A stretch of 9,651 bases of DNA from Modestobacter sp. (lineage in GTDB: Bacteria; Actinomycetota; Actinomycetes; Mycobacteriales; Geodermatophilaceae): contig JAOPWG010000250.1 of the NCBI GenBank assembly GCA_025965775.1, positions 1 to 9,651 of the forward strand, given 5' to 3'. Position 1 is the stretch's first letter. Every line of letters begins with the position of its first letter. The translations under genes and the position numbers were made by a program. The notes below the pieces were generated by a model. The model saw nothing but the letters and a program-made list of their open reading frames with translations, was not told the DNA's origin and did not search any database. Positions 1-8,800 of the stretch are shown here, in pieces.

Positions 1-1
1 G

Positions 2-9
2 GTCCTCCT
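2..9 (-). promoter_or_regulatory. Ribosome binding site of the next operon gene (gene itself off the left edge)
   Basis: Read on the minus strand, the bases directly after the stop codon of the FAD subunit gene (TGA at 12..10) are AGGAGGACC. This is a near-perfect Shine-Dalgarno sequence. It implies that another gene starts just beyond the left edge and is co-transcribed with the hydroxylase genes. In related operons this place is often taken by a CoxG/SRPBCC-type protein, an XdhC-type maturation factor or a MoxR ATPase, but nothing in the window shows which one applies. Confidence 0.6.
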
Positions 10-821
10 TCAGCTGCCGGCGGCGGTCTCCAGTGCACGGCGGGTGAGCAGCCGGGCCAGGTGCCGGCGGTACTCCTGGTCGGCGTGCATGTCGGCCGAG
101 GGCGACGTCCCCTGGTCGGCGAGCTCCGCGGCCTCGGCGATCGACGCGCCGCGGGCCAGCGCCGCCTCCGTGGCGGTGGCCCGGACGACCATCCCGGCCA
201 TGTTGGCCAGCGCCACCCGGCCGTCGACGGCGGCAGCCGCCACGATCGGCCAGTCGTTCTCCCGACGGGTGAACTTCTCGTAGCCCCACCCGGCGGACCC
301 GGTGCGCGGCACCCGCAGCTCGACGACCATCTCGTCGGGGGACAGCGCGGTCTCGAAGAAGCCGAGCCAGAACTCCGTCACCGGCACCTCCCGGCGCCCG
401 CCCGGGCCCTGCACGACCACGGTGCCCCCGAGGGCGAGCAGCGCGGTCGGGAGGTCCGAGGCCGGGTCGCTGTGCGCCACGGTGCCGCCCAGGGTGCCCC
501 GGTGCCGCACCTGCGGGTCCCCCACCCGGCCGGCCACGTGCGGGAGCAGCGGCACCTCGGTGCCGGCGACCTCCGACCGCTCCAGCTCGAAGTGCCGGGT
601 GCCGGCGCCGATGGCGACCTGGTCGCCGTCCACCCGGACGTAGGACAGGTCGCTGATCCCGCTGATGTCGATCAGCACGGCGGGCACGGCCAGCCGCAGC
701 TTCATCAGCGGCAGCAGCGAGTGCCCACCGGCCAGCAGCTTGGCGTCGTCCCCGTGCTCGGTGAGCGCGGCCAGCGCCTCGTCGACCGTGCGGGCGCGGA
801 CCAGCTCGAACGGCGAGGGAA

Positions 822-825
<4 letters not shown>
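10..825 (-). CDS. FAD-binding medium subunit of a CO dehydrogenase/xanthine dehydrogenase-type Mo hydroxylase (CoxM-like)
   Basis: This is the 271-residue flavoprotein subunit that would pass electrons from the 2Fe-2S subunit to FAD and on to an acceptor in the cytoplasm or at the membrane face. FAD-binding signatures are visible: AGGHSLLPLMKLRLA at about residues 32-46 and TLGGTVAHSDPASDLP at about 111-126. The C-terminal part (about 165-268, with HADQEYRRHLARLLTRRAL near the end) matches the CO dehydrogenase flavoprotein C-terminal domain. The length is slightly below the usual 280-290. I chose the GTG at 825..823 because the reading frame further upstream only shadows the preceding gene. 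This GTG has an AGGAGGTG Shine-Dalgarno (838..831) about 5 bases upstream and overlaps the preceding stop as GTGA, a sign of translational coupling. It is the third gene of the L-S-M operon. The enzyme substrate cannot be read from this subunit. Confidence 0.93.
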
Positions 826-1324
<499 letters not shown>

Positions 1325-1325
<1 letters not shown>

Positions 1326-3616
1326 CAGTTGCCCTCCTGCTGAGCGATGTGTCCGGCCTGCTGGATCGCCCGGAACACCCGCATCGGGGTGGTGGGCATG
1401 TCGATGTGGCGCACGCCGAGGTGTGCTGCGGCGTCGATGACGGCGTTCTGCACCGCCGGGGTGGACCCGATCGTCCCGGCCTCCCCGATGCCCTTGGCGC
1501 CCAGCGGGTTCATCGGCGTGGGGGTGGCCATGTCGACCAGTTCGAAGCTCGGCAGCTCGGTGGCCGAGATGAACGGGTAGTCGGCCAGCGTGGAGGTCGT
1601 CGGGTTGCCGTCCTCGTCGTAGAGGACCTCCTCCAGCAGCGCCTGCGCCACCCCCTGGGCGAAGCCGCCGTGCCGCTGGCCCTCGGCGAGCAACGGGTTG
1701 ACGATCGTGCCGGCGTCGTCGACCGCGACCAGCCGTACCACCTGGGCCTTGCCCGACTCCACGTCGAGCTCGACGACCGCCACGTGGGCGCCGAACGGGA
1801 ACGTCGGCGCGTTGGCGTTGAACACGGTGTTCACCAGCAGCCGCTGGTCGGCAGCGAGCTCGGCGAAGGTGACCCCGACGCCGGGGGTGCCGCGCACGGC
1901 CAGCCCGGCCAGGCCCAGGTCGACGACCAGGTCCTCGGGGTTGGCCTCCAGCTTCTCCGCCGCCCGCTTCCTGGCCAGCTCGACCAGCTCACCGGCGGCC
2001 TGGTGCACCGCCGCACCGCCCTGCTGCAGGCTGCGTGAGCCCATCGTGCCCCCGCCCTGCGGCACCCGGTCGGTGTCGCCGTGCACCACGGTGATCTTCT
2101 CCACCGGGATGCCGAGCTGGTCGCTGGCGATCATCGCCCACGCCGTCGCGTGGCCCTGCCCGTGCGGGGACGTGCCGGTCAGCACGGTGGCCGTGCCGTC
2201 CGGGTGGACCTCGAGTTCGGCGGCCTCCTTGGTCCCGGCGCCGTTGTCGGCCCCGGTGATCTCCACGTAGACCGCCAGCCCGATGCCCAGCTGGCGGGCG
2301 TCGCCGGCCTCCCGGCGACGGGCCTGCTCGGCGCGCAGGTCGGCGTAGCCGGCGGCGTCGAGCGCCTTGTCCAGCGCTGCGGGGTAGTCGCCGTTGTCGT
2401 AGGTCGCACCCATCGGCGTGGTGTGCGGCTCGGAGAACGCCGGCAGCAGGTTCTTCCGGCGCACCTCGGCCGGGTCCATCCCGATCTCGGCGGCGAACAG
2501 GTCGATCGCCCGCTCGACGGCGGCGGTGGCCTCCGGCCGGCCGGCACCCCGGTAGGCGCCGATCGACGTGGTTGTGGTGGCCAGCGCGCGGCCCTGGGCG
2601 TGCACCTTGGGGAAGCCGTAGACGCCCGGCGCCATGAGCATGGTCAGGGTGGGCAGCACGGCGCCGATCCGGGGGTAGGCCCCGCAGTCCTGGTCGAAGA
2701 CCAGGCTGTAGGCCTCCACCGTGCCGTCCCGGCGGCCGCCGATGGTGACCACCTGGTCCTGCCCCCGGCCGTGCAGCATGCCGACGAGGTTCTCCGAGCG
2801 GCTCTCCGCCCAGCGGACCGGGCGGCCGACGTGCTTGGCCAGCCAGGCGACGAAGGCGTACTCCGGGTCCGCGCCGATCTTCGCGCCGAACCCGCCCCCG
2901 ACGTCGGGGGTGACGAGGTGGATCAGGTCGGGGTCGATCTTCAGCCAGTCAGCGAGCTGGCCGCGCGCCTGCTGGGCGCCCTGATTGGTGCACCAGACGG
3001 TGACCCGGCCGTCCGCGCCCCAGGAGGCGGCCGCGGCGCGGCTCTCCAGCGGCACCGGCGCCACCCGCTGGTTGACCACCGCCTGGGTGACGACCACCTC
3101 GCACCCGTCGAAGAAGTCCGCCGCAGCGGGCTCGCCGAAGGAGGCCATCACGTTGGTGCCCGCCTCGGGGAAGAGCAGCACCTCGTCCGCGGCGGCGGCG
3201 GCCGTGCTGACCACCGCGGGGAGGGGGTCGATGTCGACGACCACCAGCTCGGCGGCGTCCTCGCCCTGGTACCGCTCCTCGGTGAGCACGACCGCGATCG
3301 GGTCACCGACGAACCGGACGCGGTCGGACGCCAGCCAGGGCCGGGTCATCGCCTGGTTGATGAACGGGAAGGGCGGCGGCAGCGGGACGAGGTCGGACAG
3401 GTCCGCCGCGGTCACGACCGCGACCACCCCCGGCGCCTCGAGCGCCGAGGAGGTGTCCACCGACAGCAGGCGGCCATGGGCCACCTGGGAACGGACGAAC
3501 GTCGCGTGCAGCGCCCCGGTCAGCCGGTCGTCGGTCAGGTCATCGGTGTAGGTCGCCCCGCGGGTGAGGAAGAGCGGGTCCTCCGTGCGGACCACCCGTG
3601 TGCCCAGAATGCTCAT
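1325..3616 (-). CDS. Molybdopterin-binding large subunit of a form II CO dehydrogenase-like hydroxylase (CoxL-like)
   Basis: This is the 763-residue catalytic subunit, which would bind molybdopterin cytosine dinucleotide and hydroxylate an organic substrate. Visible landmarks are the a/b hammerhead start (GTRVVRTEDPLFLTRG, residues 5-20), the cofactor-contact loop GGGFGAKIG (240-248), the active-site loop GAYRGAGRPEA (353-363), HGQGHATAW (485-493), GGGTMGSRSLQQGG (521-534) and KGIGEAGTIGSTPAVQNA (708-725), whose Glu712 fits the catalytic glutamate. The loop is AYRGAGR, as in form II and many aldehyde, purine or aromatic hydroxylases. Authentic form I CO dehydrogenase has AYRCSFR. CO oxidation is therefore not supported and the substrate is open. 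I chose the ATG at 3616, which has AAGGG upstream and fits the family N-terminus. A GTG at 3676 after GGGAGGGG would add 20 residues unlike the family. This is the first gene of the operon and is divergent from the MFS gene. Confidence 0.93.
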
Positions 3617-3662
3617 GCGCCAGCCCTTCGTCGTCGCCAACGAGGCACACTCAACCAGACCC

Positions 3663-3680
3663 TTGTGACCGCGCACACAA
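3663..3680. promoter_or_regulatory. Inverted repeat resembling a CRP/FNR-type operator between the divergent genes
   Basis: The sequence TTGTGACCGCGCACACAA has perfect 5-base arms (TTGTG and CACAA) and a central CGCG. Its core, TGTGA-N6-ACACA, agrees with the CRP-type consensus TGTGA-N6-TCACA at 9 of 10 arm positions. It lies 47 bases upstream of the hydroxylase start and about 50 bases upstream of the transporter start, in the only spacer that can hold both promoters. Binding by a CRP/FNR-family or a GntR-type regulator is an inference. I could not identify convincing -35/-10 boxes in this spacer. Confidence 0.4.
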
Positions 3681-3685
3681 CCCCT

Positions 3686-3698
3686 CCCGCCGGGCGGG
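3686..3698. repeat. GC-rich palindrome in the divergent spacer
   Basis: CCCGCC-G-GGCGGG is a perfect inverted repeat with 6-base arms, adjacent to the CRP-like site and just upstream of the transporter start. It could be a second operator or a small hairpin in the transporter leader. Such palindromes also arise by chance in DNA of this GC content. No function can be assigned. Confidence 0.3.
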
Positions 3699-3732
3699 AT
3701 GTGATCTGCTGCTCGGCGTGCGGGACACAGCG

Positions 3733-4968
3733 GTGACGGCGGCCCCTCCCGGCACCCGGACGCGCGGGGCCACCGCCCTGCTGGTCGTGGCGGTCGTCGC
3801 GGTCGCGCTCAACCAGCGGCCCGCCGTCGTCGGGGTGGCCCCGGTGCTCGGCGACCTGCGGGCCGGCACCGGGCTGACCAGCGCGCTGGCCGGCCTGCTC
3901 ACCGCACTGCCGGTGTTCTGCTTCGGCGCCTTCGCACCGCTCGCTCCGCGGCTGGCCCGCCGGATCGGCCTGGAGACCGCCGTGGCGGGGTCGCTGGTGC
4001 TGCTCGCCGGCGGTATCGCCCTGCGGCTGCTCAGCCCGGTCGCGCTGCTCTACGCCGGCAGCCTGCTCGCCGGGGCCGCGATCGCGGTGGCCAACGTGCT
4101 GATGCCGGCCTACGTGAAACGCGAGTTCCGCCGTCCCGGCACCGTGATGGGCCTGTACTCGGCGGCGCTGAACGTCGGTGCGGCGGCCGCCGCCGGGCTC
4201 ACCGTGCCGATCGGGGTGGCGCTCGGCGTCGACTGGCGGGTCGCGCTGGGCTCCTGGCTCGCGCTGGCCGTGGCCGCACTGGCCCTGTGGGTGCCGGTCG
4301 CCGGGGTGGGCCGCAGCCACACCGCCCCCGACGAGCGGCGGGCCGGGGCCTGGGCGTTGCTGCGCGCTCCCCTGGCGCGCCAGGTCACGGCCTTCCTGGG
4401 GCTGCAGAGTGTGCAGTTCTACTCGTTCAGCGCCTGGCTGCCCACGCTGCTGGCCGACGCCGGCGTGCCCGTGGGCGAGGGTGGCCTGCTCCTCGCGGTG
4501 GCGAACGTGGTGGGCGCGGCCGGTGCCCTGCTGGCGCCGGCCCAGGCCGGCCGGATGCGCACCCAGCGCCCCCTGGTCGCGGTCGTCGTCGTCGCCTACG
4601 TGGGCGGGCTCACCGGGCTGCTGGTCGCCCCGGCGTCGGGGACCTTCCTCTGGGTCGCCCTCTTCGGTCTCGCCCAGGGCAGCGGGTTCGCCCTGGCGCT
4701 GACCCTGATCGTGCTGCGCAGCGCCACCCCGCTCGTCGCCGCCCAGCTCGGCGGGGTGGCCCAATGCCTGGGATACCTGCTGGCGGCCACGGGGCCGGTG
4801 GTGCTGGGCGCCCTGCACGACCGCACCGACGGGTGGACCTGGCCGGTCGCGCTGCTGCTGGTCCTGCTCCTGCCGATGATCTGGAGCGGGTGGGGCGCCG
4901 CCCGCGACGCCGTCCTCGGCGCAGACCGGCCGGGGACGCCGACCCGCCCGGCTGCCGCGTCGTCCTGA
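3733..4968 (+). CDS. CynX/NimT-family MFS permease
   Basis: This is a 411-residue inner-membrane carrier of the major facilitator superfamily with about 12 hydrophobic segments and a hydrophilic central loop at about residues 191-215. CynX/NimT-type features are ALNQRPAVVGVAPVL in the first segment (25-39), LPVFCFGAFAPLAPRLARRIG (59-79), NVLMPAYVKREFRRPG with GLYSAALNVGA (121-150), LQSVQFYSFSAWLPTLLADAG (224-244) and a GVAQCLGYLLAATGP segment near the end (341-355). Members of this family move cyanate, nitroimidazoles or other small compounds, and substrates are poorly predicted by sequence. The start is uncertain. I prefer the GTG at 3733, which has GGGA 7 bases upstream. A GTG at 3718 would add five residues and has no visible ribosome binding site. 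The gene is divergent from the hydroxylase operon, so import or export of that enzyme's substrate or product is possible but unproven. No cyanase gene is visible nearby. Confidence 0.9.
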   Translation: MTAAPPGTRTRGATALLVVAVVAVALNQRPAVVGVAPVLGDLRAGTGLTSALAGLLTALPVFCFGAFAPLAPRLARRIGLETAVAGSLVLLAGGIALRLLSPVALLYAGSLLAGAAIAVANVLMPAYVKREFRRPGTVMGLYSAALNVGAAAAAGLTVPIGVALGVDWRVALGSWLALAVAALALWVPVAGVGRSHTAPDERRAGAWALLRAPLARQVTAFLGLQSVQFYSFSAWLPTLLADAGVPVGEGGLLLAVANVVGAAGALLAPAQAGRMRTQRPLVAVVVVAYVGGLTGLLVAPASGTFLWVALFGLAQGSGFALALTLIVLRSATPLVAAQLGGVAQCLGYLLAATGPVVLGALHDRTDGWTWPVALLLVLLLPMIWSGWGAARDAVLGADRPGTPTRPAAASS

Positions 4969-4969
4969 G

Positions 4970-4986
4970 CCGGACGGCGCTTCCGG
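4970..4986. terminator. Possible weak hairpin between convergent genes
   Basis: Directly after the permease stop, CCGGA (4970-4974) can pair with TCCGG (4982-4986) across a 7-base loop. No T-run follows. It sits in the 35-base gap between two convergent genes, where a bidirectional terminator would be expected, but the stem is short and the call is tentative. Confidence 0.2.
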
Positions 4987-5003
4987 GCGGGACGGCGGTG
5001 CCC

Positions 5004-5162
5004 TTACTGCTGCGGCGCCTGCGACGGGTCGCCGTTCCAGTCCTTGCCCGCCTCGCTGGCGTGCTCGGAGGCACTGTCGGTCGAACCGGCGACGGACTCG
5101 ACCATCTCGGCGTCGGTGAGCTTCTCCCCGGCGGCTTCCACGTTCCTGCTGGGCTCGGTCAT
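5004..5162 (-). CDS. Small acidic hypothetical protein (52 residues)
   Basis: I do not recognise a named family. The ATG at 5162 has an excellent Shine-Dalgarno (AAGGAG about 8 bases upstream). The reading frame runs to a TAA, unusual in DNA this rich in GC, and the composition differs from the random Arg/Pro/Gly-rich shadow frames around it. It is hydrophilic, rich in Glu, Asp, Ser and Ala, and contains no Cys, no signal peptide and no membrane segment. Notable parts are GEKLTDAEMVESVAG (12-26) and SASEHASEAGKDWNGDPSQAP (30-50), which suggest a short helix followed by a disordered tail. It is convergent with the permease gene and downstream, on the same strand, of a decayed anti-sigma-type gene. 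Small soluble proteins of this kind in actinobacteria are often stress-related, but that is speculation here. Confidence 0.65.
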   Translation of the reverse strand: MTEPSRNVEAAGEKLTDAEMVESVAGSTDSASEHASEAGKDWNGDPSQAPQQ

Positions 5163-5240
5163 CGCGACGACTCCTTCGTCCTGCGGTCTCGGTCCCCCGA
5201 GCCCGTCCCCGCCGCGAGGCGACGGCAAACTTCCCCGCGC

Positions 5241-5402
5241 TCAGCCGGCGTGCGGCGACAGTTCGAACCACACCACCTTGCCGCCGTCCCGGTCCTCGAC
5301 GCCTCAGCGGTCGGCGATGGCGGCGACCAGCTGCGGCCCGCGTCCCCGGGCGCGCTCGCCGGAGAGCTCCTGGACCAGGGGGCGGATCGCCGAGCCTGAC
5401 CC
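5241..5402 (-). pseudogene. C-terminal remnant of an RsbW-like ATP-binding (anti-sigma/serine kinase) protein
   Basis: Read from about 5402 down to the TGA at 5243..5241, one frame gives SGSAIRPLVQELSGERARGR, then GPQLVAAIADR, then a TGA (5306..5304), then GVEDRDGGKVVWFELSPHAG and a stop. The ending GRG-x-x-LV-x-x-(I/L)ADRWGV followed by GGK-x-VWFEL is typical of actinobacterial HATPase_c_2 proteins of the RsbW/SpoIIAB type. Here the TGA stands exactly where the Trp codon TGG is expected, a single base change. The N-terminal half, with the N-box Asn and most of the ATP site, is absent. Upstream of about 5402 the sequence becomes an AT-richer leader of the divergent HTH gene with no homologous coding. 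No start codon with a ribosome binding site precedes the fragment. I infer a dead gene end left by a deletion or insertion. Confidence 0.6.
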
Positions 5403-5410
5403 GAGGCAGA

Positions 5411-5466
5411 AATGCAATGGCCGTTGCATGCAACACTCGTTGAGTTGGGTAGTGTGCAATACAACA
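5411..5466 (+). promoter_or_regulatory. AT-richer palindromic leader of the HTH gene (probable promoter and operator)
   Basis: Bases 5411-5460 are 48% GC by direct count, far below the surroundings. The stretch contains ATGCAATGGCCGTTGCAT (5412-5429, palindromic except for one pair), the perfect 12-base palindrome GTTGCATGCAAC (5423-5434) and a related element GTGCAATACAAC (5454-5465, 8 of 12 identical) placed 31 bases further on, about three helical turns. ACACT (5433-5437) and AGTGT (5451-5455) form another inverted pair. The elements lie 48-101 bases before the GTG of the HTH gene. Autoregulation by that protein is an inference. Candidate -35 (TTGAGT, 5440-5445) and -10-like (TAGTGT, 5450-5455) boxes do not have consistent spacing, so I do not assign a start site. 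Confidence 0.5.
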
Positions 5467-5512
5467 GCGCATCGGCAGCGCGCCGACGGACTTCGACGGA
5501 GGGACGACGACC

Positions 5513-5881
5513 GTGACGGACCCCTCCGGCCAGCCCGCCGACCCCGCCACCCGGGCCCTGCGCGAGCTGGTCGACGAGCTGGACAGCTGCATCACCGGCC
5601 TGGACCGGGCCCGCGACCGCGCCGCGGACCTGCTCCGGCAACGCGAGTCCGGGGACACCTGGTTCGACATCGTCGGCCGCGAGACCCCGCCGCTTGTCGT
5701 GGAGCAGATCAGCACCGTGCTCGGGTCGCTGTCCACGGCCGGACACGCCTGGCGCCGCGAGCAGGCCGCCGCCCTGCAGGCCGAGGACGTGAGCATCAAC
5801 CGGATCGCCGCACTCTTCGGCGTCACCCGCCAGCGCATCTCCACGCTGCTGCGCGAGCCGCGGGACCCGGCCGCCGACTGA
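5513..5881 (+). CDS. Small helix-turn-helix DNA-binding protein (122 residues)
   Basis: The C-terminal segment ALQAEDVSINRIAALFGVTR followed by QRISTLLR (about residues 87-114) is a clear tri-helical HTH of the resolvase or sigma-70 region 4 style: a start helix, the turn around FGVT and a recognition helix QRISTLL. The N-terminal part (about 13-80) is predicted mostly helical, acidic then basic, with a conserved-looking WFDIVGRETPPLVVEQISTVLGSL block at 50-73 that may be a dimerisation or sensing region. The family is one I associate with small actinobacterial regulators that have no assigned name. The GTG at 5513 is supported by GGAGGG at 5498-5503. The stop lies 8 bases from the convergent helicase stop. 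The AT-richer palindromic leader suggests that it regulates itself. It has no catalytic residues, so it is not a recombinase. Confidence 0.85.
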   Translation: MTDPSGQPADPATRALRELVDELDSCITGLDRARDRAADLLRQRESGDTWFDIVGRETPPLVVEQISTVLGSLSTAGHAWRREQAAALQAEDVSINRIAALFGVTRQRISTLLREPRDPAAD

Positions 5882-5889
5882 CCCCCGCG

Positions 5890-8800
5890 TCAGGCCGACA
5901 GCCGGTCCAGCACCCCGTCGATCGCCTTGTAGATGCGCTGCTCGGAGACCGGCCGGGGGGTGCCCACGGCTTGCGCGAACAGCCCTACCCGCAGCTCCTC
6001 GACCATCCAGCGCACCCGGGACACCGGGTCGTCGGGCCCCCCGCCGGCCGGGACCCGGGACCGCAACTGCTCGTACTCGGCGGTGACCGCGGCGACCTGG
6101 GCCATCCACAGGGCGTCCCGTGCGGCGTTGGCCGGCAATTTCTCCAGCCGGTGGGTCATCGCCGTCAGGTAGCGGACCAGGTCGGGCAGCCGTCGGCGCC
6201 CGGCGTCCGCGACGAACCCGCGGTGCAGCAGGCCACCCATCTGCCGGCGCAGGTCGGCGATCGCGGCCTCCGGCACCCGGCGACCCGGGGCGGCGGCGAT
6301 CGCGACGGCGACCTCACGGGCCTCGGTCAGCACCGCCTCCACCCGGCGCACCGCGTCCGTGGTGAGCGGCAGGAACTGCTCGCGCGCTGTCTGCACCAGC
6401 GCGGCGAACGCCGCCTCGTCCCGGGGTGGGCCGCCGGCGGCGGCCATGAGCTCCACGGCGGCGGCGTCCACACAGTCCGCGACCAGGTCGGGGATCTCGC
6501 CGTCCGGGTTGAACTGCAGGGCCAGCCGCGAGCGCGGCGACAGCGACTTGACCACCGGCCGGACCGGCGACCCGGCGCTGAGCACCAGCAGCCGGCGTGC
6601 GCCACGCCAGGTCAGCCGGTCCGCCTCGGCCTCGGTGGCGACCACCCGGACACCGACGGTCTCCCCCTCGTCGACCAGCGCCGGGTAGGCGGTCACCACG
6701 TGGCCGCCGCGCCGCACCTCCACGCTGCGCGGCAGCGTGCCGAACGACCAGGAGGTCAGCCCGGTGCGCTCCAGGTCCGACGCCGCCCGGGCCAGGCTCG
6801 CCCGGCTCTGCGGGGCCACCTGCGCCCGGAGCGCCGCGAGGTCCTTGCCGCTGGCCAGCAGCTGGTGCCGGTCGTCGAGCACCCGGAAGGTGGCCCGCAG
6901 GTGGTCGGGCACCTGCTCGGGGTGCCAGGCGTCCGGCGGCACCGTGACCGCGGTCGCCCGGCGCAGCTCGCGCGCCAGCGCCGGCAGCAGTGGCTCCACC
7001 GGGTCGATGTGCGGCAGCACCTCGCGGACCCGGTCGGGGATCGGCACCAGGCCGCGGCGCAGCTGCTTGGGCAGCGTGCGCAACAGCGCGGTGACCAGCT
7101 CGGCACGCAGGCCGGGGACGGTGAAGGCCAGCGACTCCCCCGACGTCTGCTCGGCCACGGCGTCCAGCACGCCGAGCGGGACGTCGACGGTCACGCCGTC
7201 CTCGGCCTCCCCGGGGGCGAAGGCGTAGGACAGCGGCAGGGTGAGGCCCTGGGTCAGCTCGACCTCGTCGGGGTAGTCCTCGACCCGCACCTGCCCGGCC
7301 GCGGCGGCGTTGGTCAGCAGCTCCGGGGTGAAGGTCAGCAGGTCGGGGCGCTCGCGGCGGGCCTGCTTCCACCAGCTGTCGAAGTGCCGGACCGAGACGA
7401 CGTCGGCGGGCACCCGCTCGTCGTAGAGCTCGAAGACCGTCTCGTCGTCCACCCGGATGTCCCGGCGCCGGGCCCGCTCCTCCAGCTCCGCGACCTGCTG
7501 CAGCGCCCGCGCGTTGTCGGCGGCGAAGTGGTGGTGCGTCGTCCACTCGCCCTGCACGAGCGCGTGCCGGATGAACAGCTCCCGGGAGACCACGGGGTCG
7601 ATCGAGCCGTACTGCACCCGCCGGCCCACCACCAGCGGCAGTCCGTAGAGGCTGACCCGCTCGGTGGCGACGACCGAGCCGCGCCTGGCATCCCACCGCG
7701 GCTCGGAGTACTGGCGGGTGACCAGGTGGGCGGCCAGCCGCTCGACCACCTCGGGGTCGACGCGGGCCACGGTGCGGGCGAACAGCCGGCTGGTCTCCAC
7801 CAGCTCGGCGGCCACCACCCAGCGCGGTGGCTTCTTCGCCAGCCTCGTGCCCGGGGCGAGCACGAAGCGGGTGTTGCGGGTGCCCAGGTACTCCCGGCCG
7901 GGCCGGCCGGGCTTGCCGGTGCGGTCCTTGACCGGTTCGGCCTGCATCCCGACGTGGGACAGCAGCCCGGCCAGCAGGGCGGCGGACACGCCTCGCTCGT
8001 CGGGCGAGTCGGCCAGCTGGCCGACGCCCATGCCCAGCCGCCGGGCGGTGCTGCGCAGCTGGCCGTGCAGGTCCTGCCACTCCCGGATGCGCAGGTAGTG
8101 CAGGAACTCCCGCTTGACGGTGCGGCGGAACTGGTTGCCGCTGAGCGCGTCCTGCTGCTCGACCAGGTACCGCCACAGGTTGAGCAGGCTCAGGAAGTCG
8201 GAGTTCTCGTCGGCGAACCGGGCGTGCATCTCGTCGGCGGCCTGCTGGTGCTCGGCCGGGCGCTCCCGCGGGTCCTGGATGGTCAGCCCGGCTGCGATCA
8301 CCAGCACCTCCTCCAGCACGCCGCGGCGGTCGGCCTCCACGACCATCCGCGCCATCCGCGGGTCCAGCGGCAGCGCCGCCAGCGCACGGCCGGTGTCGGT
8401 GAGGCCGGCGCCCGGGCCGGTCGGACGGTCGCGCCCGCCGCCCTCCCCCGCCGGGGACTCCGGCGCGAGCGCGCCGAGCTCCTCCAGCAGCGCGATACCG
8501 TCGGCGACCGCGCGGCGGTCCGGCGGATCGATGAAGGGGAAGTCGGCGACCTCGCCGAGCCCGAGGGCAGCCATCTGGAGCAGCACCGACGCCAGGTTCG
8601 TGCGCAGGATCTCCGGGTCGGTGTACTCCGGCCGCGACTCGAAGTCCGCCTCGCTGTACAGCCGGATGGCGATGCCGTCACTGGTCCGCCCGCACCGGCC
8701 CGCCCGCTGCCGCGCCGAGGCCTGGCTGACCGGCTCGATCGGCAGCCGCTGCACCTTGGTGCGATGGCTGTACCGCGAGATGCGGGCCGTGCCGGGGTCG

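Noticed and set aside
2081..3736. Plus-strand open frame (551 codons) over the large subunit gene
   Set aside because: It is antisense to a gene with unmistakable molybdopterin-binding motifs. Its composition is that of a shadow frame.
3733..4968. Calling the permease a cyanate transporter cynX
   Set aside because: It matches the CynX/NimT family broadly, but there is no cyanase or cyanate regulator nearby and the family has varied substrates.
5304..5306. In-frame TGA as a selenocysteine or readthrough codon in the ATP-binding fragment
   Set aside because: The family has Trp at this place, not Cys, and the N-terminal half is missing, so decay by a single base change is the simpler reading. 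I saw no supporting hairpin, though I could not compute a fold.
3613..5844. Long minus-strand open frame (743 codons) over the permease, relic and HTH gene
   Set aside because: It is low-complexity Arg/Gly/Pro sequence, antisense to two clear genes, and has no ribosome binding site or family match.
5513..5881. Resolvase/invertase fragment or mobile-element gene
   Set aside because: The HTH resembles the C-terminal domain of resolvases, but there is no catalytic Ser domain and the protein is complete with its own start and ribosome binding site.
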